Of a stretch of 64,000 nt of DNA, positions 1 to 11,130 are shown in pieces. A program made the position numbers and the translations under genes. The notes below the pieces were generated by a model. The model did not search any database. It saw nothing but the letters and a program-made list of their open reading frames with translations, and was not told the origin of the DNA. Origin of the DNA: Climacium dendroides (taxonomy: Eukaryota > Streptophyta > Bryopsida > Hypnales > Climaciaceae); the NCBI GenBank assembly GCA_950106755.1, contig OX467088.1, forward strand, positions 16,910,001 to 16,974,000. The letters run 5' to 3'. How positions within the stretch are numbered: position 1 is the first letter of the stretch; the number at the start of each line of letters is the position of its first letter.

Positions 1-1764
1 TGCACATAGTGGAGCCCGTATTGGTTGCTCTTAGAGAGTTTGATGGCAAGCACCCATGCTTAGACAAGACATGGCTTGTGATGAAAAAGGTGGAAAAGCA
101 TGTTTTATCTCTACGGGATCCACCATTTTCTTTGGAACCACAGTATGCAATTCTTGCCATCAATGATTTCTACAAGCGTTGGGGCATGCTAAGGACAGAT
201 TTGCATTATGCTGGGGCTCTATTGAATCCTTTTTTACTTGACGAAGTTTTGCTAATGGATGATGACGAGGCAAGAGAAGGCATATTGAGAGTATTGCGCA
301 AATTGGCTGTTCCAGATCAAGCATTTGCTTCAGCTTTGTCTGAGTACCAAGCATTTCGAGATCGTCGGGGCATTTTTGGTGGACTTCCCGATGTAAACAC
401 TTTAAATTTGCAGCCTCACGAATGGTGGGACCTTCTCGGAGCCGGTGCTCGTACACTTGCACCAATTGCAAAAAAGATCCTCGCCCAAGTGTGCTCTGCA
501 TCGTCGTGTGAACGCAATTGGAGCATGTATTCGTTTGTCCACAACAAATCACGCAATAGACTGACATCAGAGCGTGCTCATGAATTGGTTTACATTTACA
601 CCAATTCCAAAACTCTTAGAGAAAGGGCTGCAGCAAATCCGACAAGGTGGTACACCGAGAACATGATGTCAGAAGATTCCATAACCGATGAATCGGATGG
701 TCTAGACCGTGGTTCGGTTCGCTCTAACCCCAATGATGATGATTCAGATGATAGTTCCAATGATGGCGATGACCCACCATTCCATGGATTTCAGGGGGCG
801 AGAGGAGTGCGTCCTCTAATTGATGCATCTGTATTTGACTTTGAAGAGGGGGATAATAACGACAATGACCACGAGGGATATGATGGAAGTCCACCACAAA
901 TGCCACAAGGGTAGAATGTTGGGCCAAGCGGGGGAAATACGAATGAAGACATTGTGGCACCGAGACCACTAAATCCAGATCCTATCGATGTACAAGTTGA
1001 TGCCCCAATGGAAAGAGATAGTGTTGACATGGAAAGAGGACATGAACAAGACGTAGTAGTACCACAATCATTGCCTACGAGGACCACCTACGGAGAAGGG
1101 TCCCCCTCGTGGTGGAGAATTAGATATGCCCCCTCCAAGTCAAGGGGATGTTGCACTACAACGTCAAACACCAATACTAGAGAATCTACAAATCCAAAAT
1201 TCAGCCAGGCCATCTAATTCCGGAGTTCGTCTACATGGACCCACTTCAACGATAGGTACACGATTGGCTAGTATGGTATCCCAGCGTACGACTACAAACC
1301 CGACTTCATTGCACCCACCTACACGCGCCAATAATCGAGGGAAGCATCCACGACATGAAGGTACTACTAGTCAACGTGTGAGTCCTAGAACACGTAGAAG
1401 ACTAACGAGAGAAGAAGCGGCATCCCAACCATTTTCAAGAGAAGTTCACATAGGAGGGCCTAGTATAGATGGCATTATGGACGCAACGGGCCAACGGCCT
1501 CTTCGAACATTGTCTTCTATAATTCGACCACAACGAAATCGAAATTCGAATGCCTCTAGCGAAAGTGGTAGTGCAACATCCAGTGATGATGGCGAGTCCA
1601 TCGGTGCTAGTATAGGCGAAGATGGTGAGGTTCCAGGAGATAGTGATTATCTAGGGACAGTGCCTCGACAAGGTCCATGAGTAGAAAGTGGTGGTAATGA
1701 ACCAATTGTAGCAGAAGCAACGGCCAATACTTCTAGGCGCGTTCTTAGGCATGGAAGACGTTGA
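1..1764 (+). pseudogene. hAT-family transposase, 3' part, decayed
   Basis: The frame is open from the window edge to a TAG at 912-914, so the 5' part lies outside. Around residues 145-205 of this stretch is a typical hAT dimerisation domain: a conserved W-W-D-L helix, an A-P-I-A-K-K-I-L helix, the C-E-R-N-W-S core and the R-N-R-L motif. After the TAG the same frame reopens (954-1217), and an Asp/Ser-rich tail then continues in another frame (1126-1680). That frame, read past a TGA at 1678-1680, ends naturally at 1764 with an Arg-rich C-terminus. I read this as one ancestral transposase with a long acidic and Ser-rich tail, broken by two stops and one frameshift. The catalytic part is not in the window. 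The family call is firm; the length of the original tail is inference. Confidence 0.8.
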
Positions 1765-2352
1765 ATGTTTTTCAAAAGACAATAGGATATTCATGTTTTC
1801 AAATGCAATGGATTTTGAGGCTCAATACCTTACATATCACATATTGAAATCGGCATTAATATGAAGTACTTTTGTTCCTTTCATTCTATCCTTCATTTAT
1901 GGTAAGGGTTTCAATTTATTTTGATACATATTGTAACTAATATGATTTGATTTCCATGTTTAGCTTTTCTAAAATCAAAATAAATAGATTTTTTCATTAA
2001 ATTAAAAAAGGCATAACTAGAAAATGGATTCTTATACTAGCCAAAAATATTAAAATATTCTATTGATTTTGAATAAAAAGATAAATTTGGATTGATAGTC
2101 AAATTTGACTTCAAGGTGTTTATTGTAGTTGTTTACTTGTTTGAGGTGTGATAAAAAAAAAGATACACTCAATGTTTAGATAAGATACATTTATATATAT
2201 ATAAAAATGAGTACAAAATGGATTGAAGGCACAAAGTGTGCTACATTGCTATGGATGTCCTCAAGCCGATACTATAATAACCACATTTGCTAAGAAAACA
2301 TTAATTTTGCAAATCTATGGTAATACACTATCATCTAATCCTCATTGCACGC
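1765..2352. other. AT-rich spacer
   Basis: This lies between the hAT remnant and the 3' end of the kinase gene. It holds A/T runs and a short TATATATAT tract near 2193. I see no gene here. Confidence 0.5.
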
Positions 2353-3996
2353 TTAGTCATCTTGAAGGTCTTGTTCTTTCCGGGCCTCGCGGTAGCAATT
2401 CACGGGTGGTGTCCAAAACGTTGGAGCACCACTTAGACGTTGCACGGCAAATGTCACTAAGCGTCGTTGTAGTGGCTCCACCTTGCACAATTCACCCAAT
2501 GTCGCTTGAAATGTATCAAATGCCGTATGGTCAGAAATCATCTCTGTATTTTCGCGATCCTTTTTCCATACCTTCATAGCCAATCTCCCTATGGAGTATC
2601 CATCCGTGTGTATACTAACAGATGGTGGCTTACCCATGCGACTAGGAGATGTTGAAGTTCCTGTCTCTCCAACCATGTACATCAACTCCGGAGCCACCCA
2701 CCAACGTTGCTTGCGAGTTGCCTGCAACTTATTTGCACAACTGAATTGGTAAAGAGAAGGGGTTTCTTCATTGATGCGGCTACCCATTCCCCAATCACAT
2801 AGACCAATCCACACGGTTCTTCCATCGTCATTCGGAAAGTGAAGCATGATGTTCTCCGGTGTGATGTCGTTGTGCAGTACTGAACATTGTTGCACTGCAT
2901 CCACAATGCAGAGCAACGCCCACGCAAGTTCGGTGCGCTTCCGTCTGTATGCCATAAGTCGTTTCATAGCTTGCATTGTTTGTGGAGTTGCATGGTAAGC
3001 CACCTCCCCAATTTCGTCTGGATCTTGGGTCTTCTCATCAAGGGTAAACATGGCGCCCAGAGTACCTCCATTCCACCATTGAGAATAACACTCCATGGTC
3101 ATGTCATTTATGGCAAAGAATTTGATGACCCCTAGATGATCGCATGGACAAACCAATGCCTCAATGGACAACTTCTCCCTTGACTTCTTCAAGTCATCAA
3201 CGCGCATGGCCGACTTCCCAGCTAATTCCATATTCTCGGGAATATGGTTCGAATTCTGAAGACAAACCTTGCGCACCCTCCTGTGCCCCCCTTGTTTGTT
3301 ATGGCCAGACAACGGAACCACCACAACTCCTCTCTCAAGAAAAACCACTCCATCCGCAACTTGTTGACCAAAGGCCAAGTTTTGACTTCGCTGAAACCAC
3401 GGAGCAGAACGGATGTTATTTGAAGATAGTCCCCGCATTGCTTCATGCCACCAATACACCTTCTTGTGCAACAAATTCAATGCTTGTTGTTTGAGAACTA
3501 CACTCTTTTGAAAGCCTTTGATTTTTTCCGCAACTTGGGCAAGGTTGAAGATGCACGTTTGTACTTGTGACTCCAGCCAATGATTGAAGGATTCCTTTGT
3601 GCGGTCTTCCAACCACTCATCCTCGCTCATTGTTGTCCAAAACATGTGGTGGAACTTTTGTTTGATGGCATCCACCCCCTGTAATCCGCGCGACACATAT
3701 GTTGTGTTCAACTGCGGAATCGAATACTGCTCAAAAAAACCCAACGCCACTTCATGCAATTTGCGCATTGCAACCTTGCTTGGCCACTTCTCTGGATTTG
3801 TGGCCTTGTGCCTTTTCCGTTGTTTTTTCTTCGACTTCGAAGACTCTCCCGCACCCACAATTGCTATAGCTCCTTCTGCAGCTACAGCCTCTGAAATCTG
3901 GCTTTCTGATTCCGCAGACGGGTCCAAACTCATTCCATCTCCAACTCCTGAAAACCACACATCAACCTTCCTCTTCGAGAAATCGCGACCAGCCAT
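2353..3996 (-). CDS. Protein-kinase-like protein, single exon (547 aa)
   Basis: One uninterrupted frame without introns. Residues 1-70 are low complexity with a Lys/Arg cluster (about 54-64, possible nuclear signal). Residues 75-200 are a helical region I do not recognise. From about 230 a kinase fold can be followed: a Gly-containing loop (231-237), candidate beta-3 Lys243, helix-C Glu279, hinge region near 303-312, catalytic loop H375-N376-D377 with N382, D401-W-G in place of DFG, A-P-E at 435-437, and the helix-F Asp at 465. The key Lys, Glu, Asp, Asn and Asp are all present, so activity is possible. The HND triad makes it a non-RD-type kinase. The N-terminal half does not match a receptor kinase, and there is no signal peptide or transmembrane segment. 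It is divergent from the RING gene at 7394. The start is the first ATG after a TATA-like box at 4184-4190. The substrate is unknown. Confidence 0.8.
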   Translation of the reverse strand: MAGRDFSKRKVDVWFSGVGDGMSLDPSAESESQISEAVAAEGAIAIVGAGESSKSKKKQRKRHKATNPEKWPSKVAMRKLHEVALGFFEQYSIPQLNTTYVSRGLQGVDAIKQKFHHMFWTTMSEDEWLEDRTKESFNHWLESQVQTCIFNLAQVAEKIKGFQKSVVLKQQALNLLHKKVYWWHEAMRGLSSNNIRSAPWFQRSQNLAFGQQVADGVVFLERGVVVVPLSGHNKQGGHRRVRKVCLQNSNHIPENMELAGKSAMRVDDLKKSREKLSIEALVCPCDHLGVIKFFAINDMTMECYSQWWNGGTLGAMFTLDEKTQDPDEIGEVAYHATPQTMQAMKRLMAYRRKRTELAWALLCIVDAVQQCSVLHNDITPENIMLHFPNDDGRTVWIGLCDWGMGSRINEETPSLYQFSCANKLQATRKQRWWVAPELMYMVGETGTSTSPSRMGKPPSVSIHTDGYSIGRLAMKVWKKDRENTEMISDHTAFDTFQATLGELCKVEPLQRRLVTFAVQRLSGAPTFWTPPVNCYREARKEQDLQDD

Positions 3997-4183
3997 TGTG
4001 ATAGTAGTGATAATCCAGAGGAATTAGGAATTCGGATTCCACAAAGTGAAAAACCGCCCCCTTATTCCTCAAACCAGCCTCTCACAAGCACCCACGCTCC
4101 CAAGCAAGGACTGCAACCAATCCAAGACAAGCGAGCACCGTCAGAGCAAGAGAGACTGTGGCAGAAATGAATCCAACCCCCTT

Positions 4184-4190
4184 CTATATA
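4184..4190 (-). promoter_or_regulatory. TATA-like box of the kinase gene
   Basis: On the minus strand the sequence reads TATATAG within GGGTATATAGAAGG, about 190 nt upstream of the kinase ATG. It sits immediately downstream of the GACGG repeat island, which leaves room for a 5' leader of roughly 150 nt. The assignment rests on motif and position only. Confidence 0.5.
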
Positions 4191-4202
4191 CCCATTTCCT
4201 CT

Positions 4203-4446
4203 CGACGGCATGACCGTCGAGCTGGACAGGCATGCCGTCGAGAGGACCGTCATGCCGTCGAGAGGACGGACAGGCCGTCAAGAGGACGGTCATGCCATCC
4301 ACATCGACGGTCAGGCCGTCGACAGGACGGACATGCCGTCGAGTGGACAGTCGCGTCGTTCAGATCGACGGTCATGCCGTCAAGAGGACGGACTCCGTCC
4401 CCCATCCATGCGCGTCTAGGGCGTCCAGGGGACGAAAAGACCGTCG
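4203..4446. repeat. GACGG/CCGTC repeat island 1
   Basis: A GC-rich island in AT-rich surroundings, made of degenerate units of about 20-21 bp such as CGTCGAGAGGACGGTCATGC. I count 17 GACGG or CCGTC pentamers in both orientations. It ends about 13 bp from the TATA-like box of the kinase gene, so it lies in the core-promoter-proximal region. Apparent ORFs in it are by-products of the repeat. Confidence 0.85.
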
Positions 4447-5358
4447 AAACAAGCTGTCGCCCAAAGTGCTGGAAGCATGGAATTAATTGCGAATCCTTGT
4501 TCGGGGAATTTCTCAATTATCTTGTACAAGACCCTGGGACTTGTCAGGACAGGTGTCCATGTTTGAACTACTACATTGTCTATGGTGGCGGGAAGTTTTG
4601 GAGTGCCAATTAAATGTTCACGTTTGTTCCTATGGATGTACAAATAAATACCAATAATGACATTCAAATGCAAATGAAGGGTTTAGGGTTTAGGCTCGAA
4701 TAAAATGGAATTTTATTTAGTTGTACATAAATAAAGGGAAAAACATAGACCAAAATTACAAAAGTCCATATTCAAAACATCTTAATTTAAGACCTGGAAT
4801 ATTTTTGATGTTCACATAAAAAATTGGGTCATTTCATTTGCACCCATAATAAGAAAGTCGTGGCCAATGTTTGTATTACAACGATCAAGGCATCCCCTCA
4901 CAACTTAAATAATTTATATGGATCAAATTTAAATGCAATGAATTTTAGAATTCCATATAGAGTAATTTCACCTCTGGGATTATTGTAATTTGATCCCAAG
5001 CTTCCCTATATGTAAATGCACCTAACAATTTCACAATTTAGTATTTCTTGAATATTCAACCTCCATGTACTCAATTCAAACATACAAACATTCACTAATT
5101 TACTAAGTCCATATCAAATATACAAAATCAAAGACAAAATGGCCCTCTAAAAGCTAAACTCTGATATCGTAAACTTAATTTTAAAATCGTTCATTAAAAA
5201 AGATATCTAAAAAACGCCGAAAAAAAAATGTATAATATAGAATCATTGATTCATTACAAACATTCCTACTTCTTGCATTTGATCCAATACACCAAAACAA
5301 GAGGACTTCCCCTAGCTATGCTGAAAGATAAACTTATACTCTGATTTATGTTTCCAAG

Positions 5359-5535
5359 TAAACCCTATACCCTAAACCCTATACCCTAAACCCTAAATCC
5401 TAAACCCTATATCCTAAACCCTATACTCTATACACTATACTCTAAACCCTAAACCCTATATCCTAAACCCTATACGCTATACTTTGTACCCTATACCCTA
5501 AACCCCACACCCTATATCCTAAACCTATACCTTAA
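5359..5535 (+). repeat. Degenerate interstitial telomere-like repeat
   Basis: About 175 bp of short units of the type CCCTAAA and CCCTATA (for example AAACCCTATACCCTAAACCC) with many substitutions. CCCTAAA is the usual plant telomere repeat. The units are decayed and flanked on both sides by ordinary sequence, so this is an internal tract and not a chromosome end. Confidence 0.8.
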
Positions 5536-6029
5536 ATGCTCTTTCTTATTTTCCTTTTAAGACTATTTCATGATGCTCAACTTTATGTGATTTTAGCAAA
5601 TAATTTCAAATTGAAGTAAGACCAAATCCAAAAATAGATGAATGTCTTCTAATATTTCATATAGTTTTCTCACAAATGTTTCGCCGAAAACCGTAATATA
5701 TTACATTTGTCCTTTGGGTTGAAATTTTGATCTAGTTTCTTGTCCTATATACTAAAAGTCTTCTAACTAATGGTTTTAGTTTAATTTAGGATACTAACAC
5801 TTTTGAATCTAAAACTCATATCTATATTTTACTTGTTTCCTATTACATTAAAAGTGAACCAATATGGTGTTTCACAAAATAGAATGTAGATAATTAAAGA
5901 ATATATAATCTTTAAATGAAAATACTGACATCCTCATATAACCGCTAGTTAATTCTCAAAATCATCGAACCATGCAAATTGAATGAAGTGTGAAGCCAAG
6001 AATACCTTAACATCTATAATATTCCCTGT

Positions 6030-6185
6030 ACCTTTATAATATCACATTTTAACACTATGTGATGTTACAGAAGTGGAGTGGCTGTTGCAATTTTGTATTA
6101 TTATACGGTGTTAAAATGTGATATTATAAAGGTATTGGGCCTCTGTAATATCACACTGTGTAAAATTATGGTATTACAAAGGACC
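6030..6185. mobile_element. Compound foldback (MITE-like)
   Basis: A perfect 26-bp inverted repeat pairs 6030-6055 with 6108-6133. In addition the whole left segment (6030-6080) pairs imperfectly with the right end (6135-6182), which ends ATTACAAAGG. The element thus has two nested ways to fold, with outer ends near CCTTT and AAAGG. I could not identify a clean target-site duplication, so the superfamily is open. Confidence 0.55.
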
Positions 6186-6837
6186 TTGTGATTTTAGTAG
6201 TATGATAGTGGTTGGCGCTTGCTATGCTACACATTCATCATTTGAATTTTATTGAATTTTTATGTATTAGATAAATAAAGAACACAAATTTCAATAAACC
6301 TTCAAATAAAAGTTTCAATAAACCTTCTATTTACTACTAAAATCTTTATATAATTTTATTTATAAATAAGCATATATTGAAATGTACAATAGAAATTTAT
6401 TGAATGATGAATAAAATATATGCAATGGGCAATATGTAAAAGATCTACATGTATTATTAGAATTTTAATGTATTTGACAAAATGCAGAACACAAATTCCA
6501 ATAAATTTTCAAATCCAAATTATTAAAATCTTTATATAAATTTTTTATAAATAAGAATATATTGAAATATAAAATAAATATTTATTCAATCATGAATGAA
6601 ATATATCCAATGGTGAATGTTGTAAAAGATAAAATATATAATAAAATGCATTACTAATTTGATTCAATTGTTACAAACAATGGCAAAACAAATTTAAGAA
6701 TTGAAAAGAAAACTTGTAAATCTCAAAAACTTTGTAAACAACTTTGTTGAGAGATCCAAAATTGCTTCAATTGAATGAATTTTTCACATCATTTGGTAGT
6801 AGCAATAGAAAATTTCAATCATGAACACACAAAGGGC

Positions 6838-7113
6838 AAGCCGTCGAGGGGACGAGCAGGCCGTCCAGCAGGACGGGCAAGCCATCGAAGGAACTCGCGG
6901 GCGGCGCCGTAATGATTTTTCAATCATCTTTTCGCCGTCGCGGACAGCGCTGTAATGATTTTCCAATCCTCTTTTCGACGCCCCGAGCCTTCGGACGGCT
7001 TTCCAAACCTGACCCGAACCTCTGGACGGCTTTCCAAACCTGTCCCGAACCTTCGTGGACGGATTGACCGTCCATTCCAAGGCCGTCCCACATCCCTGGA
7101 CGGGCTGGATTCG
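6838..7113. repeat. GACGG/CCGTC repeat island 2
   Basis: GC-rich island upstream of the RING gene. Its left part (6838-6895) repeats the island 1 motif (CCGTCGAGGGGACGAG). The middle holds two copies of a roughly 50-bp unit containing GTAATGATTTT, then two copies of a roughly 31-bp unit beginning GGACGGCTTTCCAAACCTG. It ends with CCGTCC and GGACGGG motifs. The edge nearest the gene is about 60 bp from the TATA-like box at 7173. Confidence 0.8.
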
Positions 7114-7172
7114 AGCTGGACGACATAATTAAGTCCTAATCACCGGGCGTAATTGGGTCGGTAATTCAGAGG

Positions 7173-7180
7173 TATAAGTA
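7173..7180 (+). promoter_or_regulatory. TATA-like box of the coiled-coil/RING gene
   Basis: TATAAGTA, about 220 nt upstream of the first good ATG at 7394, just downstream of repeat island 2. The arrangement mirrors that of the kinase gene. Support is motif and position only. Confidence 0.45.
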
Positions 7181-7393
7181 TGTTTATCCGCCTCATTTGA
7201 AATCGCTTCCTCTTTTGAGTTGCTTTGTCCTTGCTTGAGAAAGCTTTGCATTGTAATTCGAGAGGAAGTGTTATACATCTGGTATTTGTTTTGCCACTTT
7301 TCAGTTGCCTTCACGCAACAGAAGGCAAAGCAAATTGTCAGTGTATCCGCAAACAGACTAAAGGTACAGGGAAATTTTGGACAGGTATCCAAA

Positions 7394-9606
7394 ATGGACG
7401 GAGAGGATGCAGCACAAGGTGCAGGACATGGAGGTGAGCCTGCAAATAGAAAGAAGAGGGGGAACAGGGCAACCTTAGATTGGGGCACACTCAATGCCCC
7501 GGAGATTCTGACAAACGAAGGATGGATGAATGAAGATTCACCGTGGACAAGAGTGACGTGTCGGAAGTTCGTAGATTGGGCCCACATTAACCGCCATTGG
7601 GCACCTGACCGGTACGAGGTAAATGTAAAATGCGGGGTTGTAAATTTCGACCAGTGCCGACATCCGCACTTCAAGAAGAGATTGATTGAAGTGGCATTGG
7701 CGATTTGGGGTTCGAGATCCAGAAGAGATGGGACCCTTTCGTTGTGCCAAATGGCATATGCGGAAGTTTTTCTTGGGAAGCATGTGGATTGGAGAACCTT
7801 CCTCGGCAAAATGCGTCATGGTCAATCACCAAATAGACCTCGCAGCATTCCACCAAACCCTGCCGTGCCATTGGACAATGTACCCAATGTGCAAGAAAAC
7901 CCGGAAGAGCAAGTGGAGCAACCCGGGATGGAGGTGATGGAGGTAGAGGGTGGCATGGGCACCGGAGAAGACCTACCCAATGAAGATGCGATTGGTGGAG
8001 TGGAAGGTGAAGGCGATGAAGGCGATGAAGTACTTCGCTTGCGACAATTAGTCCAAACACTGCAAGCAGAAAAGGAAGCCGCATTACGACAACATGTTGC
8101 AGAGTTGGAAGGGCAAAGGGCTAGGGTGCAGGCCCTTATGAATGAGAATGCAAGACTCATCGCACACGAGGCCGACCTCGTAGCACGTGAAAGGCGGTTG
8201 AGTACGGACGAAATTCCACCACTTGATGTGGTGGTCGAACGTGCTACATACGGTGCAGACGAAGACACACCAGGCCCCAGCAATACAAACGAGTTTAGGG
8301 TGCGGCCACGGTCCTTGTTTCCAAGTGTTGGAGGTGCCACGTTGGATATTATGCGTGCATGTGCGGAGCGAGCTGAAGCAGAGGTTGGAAGTACTAAAGC
8401 CCACGTTGAAGAATTGACAAACGCTATGCGGGCTTTGGAACTTCGCGCCAACAAAGCCGAGGCAGATGTGGTGGTGCTTACTACAGCTCAAGCTGGCTTG
8501 GAGCAGACCATGACCGCATTAAGTGCTCAAAATATGCGGTTGGTCCAAAACCCGCAAAAGGAACGCATGCTGCTTTAAATGTGCAACATGAAGTTGACAT
8601 GCAGCTTAGCACTAAGCGAGGTTGAGCAGATGCAACGTGAAGTGAAGAGAGTGGCTGCGGAGTTCAATGATGGCGGCACACGTTATTTTGGCTTGACCTC
8701 GTGGCCTCGAGTGGAAGAAATGTTCACTGATGATTTGCCAGTGAAGCTCGAGAATGCAAGCATCGATTGGAATAGTTCTCCAGACTTGGAATTCCAATTC
8801 CACACGGAGCGCTATCGATACGAGCCAGCGAACGGCGATGGGATTAGGCCACTAGTGTGGCCTTTGGTTCCCGATTTTGTACAAGACGGCACCACATGTA
8901 TGCTTTGCCAAGAACCATTTGGCCCCGAGGGTGGATGGCATCTTGGTACATGTGGCCATTTATACCACCCCATGTGCCTCATTCCACACATGGTCACCCG
9001 AAAAAGATGTGCACAATGCAAGGCTCCATTTCATCCGAGGTTGTATAAAATGTTTGGCCTCCAAATCCACATGCCTGAACATTACGAGCACAATGAAGAA
9101 AATTTGCCGGGGCCCGCGAATAGAGCGCATTGGGGGATGGACATGATTTGGCTTTGGAAGTGGGGCCATGACAATCGACACCTCCCGGCAAGAACGGTTG
9201 CGGAGATACACTGGGAGAATGATGCCGCGGTGACAGAGGTGATTAAGAAGGTAATTGGAGATGGTGATCCAGGGCGGCGATTATATTTTGGTCAAATTGC
9301 TGGTGGACATTGGACCCGAACCTCTCCATTTTTGTGCGTACACCACATCCACAAGGCATAATGTTTAACTCTCAAGGCATGCCTGTCGGATTCGAAGGTG
9401 AATTGAGTTTTGAGGAACAAATGAACTACATTGAAGACAATACCTTCCATGAGCCTACACTTGTGAGTGCCATTTTCTCCTATTTACACAATAGATACGA
9501 TTATGACGCACTTCAGCTTTTGACGACTTTGCAATCAAGAGAAGAGTTGCAAAGATTTTTGAGAGGCAACATAGCACGAGGCATTGTAATTGAAGAAATA
9601 GAATAG
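7394..9606 (+). pseudogene. Coiled-coil RING-finger protein gene with broken frame
   Basis: The frame from ATG 7394 encodes an unrecognised Trp-rich N-terminal region (about residues 28-150), an acidic linker, then coiled-coil heptads. A TAA at 8576-8578 interrupts it. In the +1 frame just before and after this point the sequence reads as smooth coiled coil, and the original frame resumes by about 8620, so two compensating indels are the simplest reading. A 66-bp GT-AG intron (8539-8604) would also remove the stop. The frame then encodes a RING-H2 finger at 8897-9019: C-x2-C-x14-C-x-H-x2-H-x2-C-x10-C-x2-C, typical of ubiquitin ligases. Near 9290-9310 the frame shifts again, and the C-terminus ends at 9604-9606. 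Family membership as a RING protein is clear. Whether it is a pseudogene or carries assembly indels cannot be told here. Confidence 0.65.
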
Positions 9607-11119
9607 ATAGTTTTGGATGACGCTGTGTACAAATAGATAGATGCATAGAATTAAATTTCTAAAGTTGTACAAAGTAGAGCAATGTAAAACCTAAACCAAT
9701 GTACCACGTTTTGATGGATTTATAAAACATTGTACATTTATCATTTTCTTTTCCCCTCGTGTATTGTTGCTTTGCCTTTGTCTTTTGGGTTAATCCATTG
9801 GCCGTTTTCCTATTAGTGTAGAAGAATCTTATATCCTTAGATGGTAGAACCGTCACGGATTATTATTTTTTTATTTCTTGCCAAACAATGTAAAATCAAT
9901 TTAGCAAGTTTTGTAATTAGAAATTCAATAACGAACTCTAATCCCTTATCCTTAGAATCTTAGATGCCCAAGGTTTGCTTTGAGCTTTGTAGAATTTGCT
10001 CTAAATTGAACAACATGTCAACATTTTCATTAGGTGCATCAATTTTCAAAAAATTGTAATTGTATAAATTCGAACTAGGCATGTTAGTTACCTCATAGAA
10101 AAGAAATCCTAAACAATATCACTTATGGAGTAAAAGATTATAATGTTTGCCCAGGAGGGTGCTAAAACTAAAAAAATGATGTGAAGTCTTACAATCTTCT
10201 TTTCACAAGTCCAATTTAAAAAATTGGTGACCAAATAAATATGAGATTAGAGGACCTAATATGTATAACCCCAATCAATTTATGCCTTTTAAAAATCTAT
10301 ACCATAATTTTCTTTAATTTTAAATGAATTTTGAATGTGATTTTTCCTCCAAGATCCAATGTTTTTGAGGCACATTTCCAAGACCTCTCAATACTACAAC
10401 AAGTCAAGATTGCAATAGGTACCCTTGCACAAAGTTTAGAATAGAAAAATCACTATCACATATTTTTAAGAACAGACTATTGATGCTATAACTAGAATTC
10501 AAGAACAACTTTTTAACTTCAAAGTTTGAACAACACCAGATTTGGGTGCCTTGGGCATGTAGGGGTTAACCATTTTTTGGACGATGAACAAATTCAACTT
10601 CCTATTTCAGTTTGGTTTTTGCTTGGATCAAAGTCATCCTAATTTTTGGTGACACTTTATCTAGTTGACTAGTTCATGTCTTATCTAATGGTTAGATTTG
10701 TTGTTCTTAGAATACACATTTTTCTAAAATTACAAATGTGGAAGTGTGTCAAGTGGTCAACTTGCATTGACCCTAGTTCAAAATTGAATTTGCAAAAATG
10801 AGGTCATAGATGTAAAGAGTATAAAAATTTCAAAAAATCACCATGTCAACGCAACCTCATTTTAAGTCCATTCCAACAAATTTCAATCGAGGAATGATAA
10901 TATTTTGCTTGTAATTGAATTCTGAAGGAATTTTGAATTTTTCCTTTCTAAATGTATAGAAAAAGATTGGTGATAGCATTGGTGGATCTAACCTTACGGA
11001 TGGAATCTACAACTCAAAATCTACAACTTCTGTTTGTATACCAATTCCAAAATATTCTTCTAAATCATACTTTATAATGGTATTTTCCAAATTGTCATTT
11101 TGGGAGAAGAGTCCAGATG
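9607..11119. other. AT-rich spacer with TTAA-element end remnants
   Basis: No coding sequence is seen. At 10558-10569 and 11120-11131 the sequence reads GTAGGGGTTAA and TTTAGGGGTTAA. These match the right terminus plus TTAA duplication of the 961-bp element at 17758-18718, so they are probably remains of related insertions. Left ends are not recognisable. Confidence 0.45.
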
Positions 11120-11130
11120 TTTAGGGGTTA

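Larger units (their letters stand above)
4447..6837. other. AT-rich region between the two divergent genes
   Basis: No coding sequence is apparent. It contains the degenerate telomere-like tract at 5359-5535 and the foldback at 6030-6185, both listed separately. The rest is A/T-rich with short A and T runs. A single GGGTTTAGGGTTTAGG stretch occurs at about 4679-4693. Confidence 0.5.

Noticed and set aside
5359..5535. A true telomere (chromosome end)
   Set aside because: The units are decayed and ordinary gene-bearing sequence lies on both sides.
6784..7126. Short minus-strand frames in island 2
   Set aside because: Repeat-driven, no start context, and overlapping the promoter region of the RING gene.
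7220..7393. N-terminal extension of the RING gene upstream of ATG 7394
   Set aside because: The longer frame begins at a non-ATG codon and includes the likely 5' leader.
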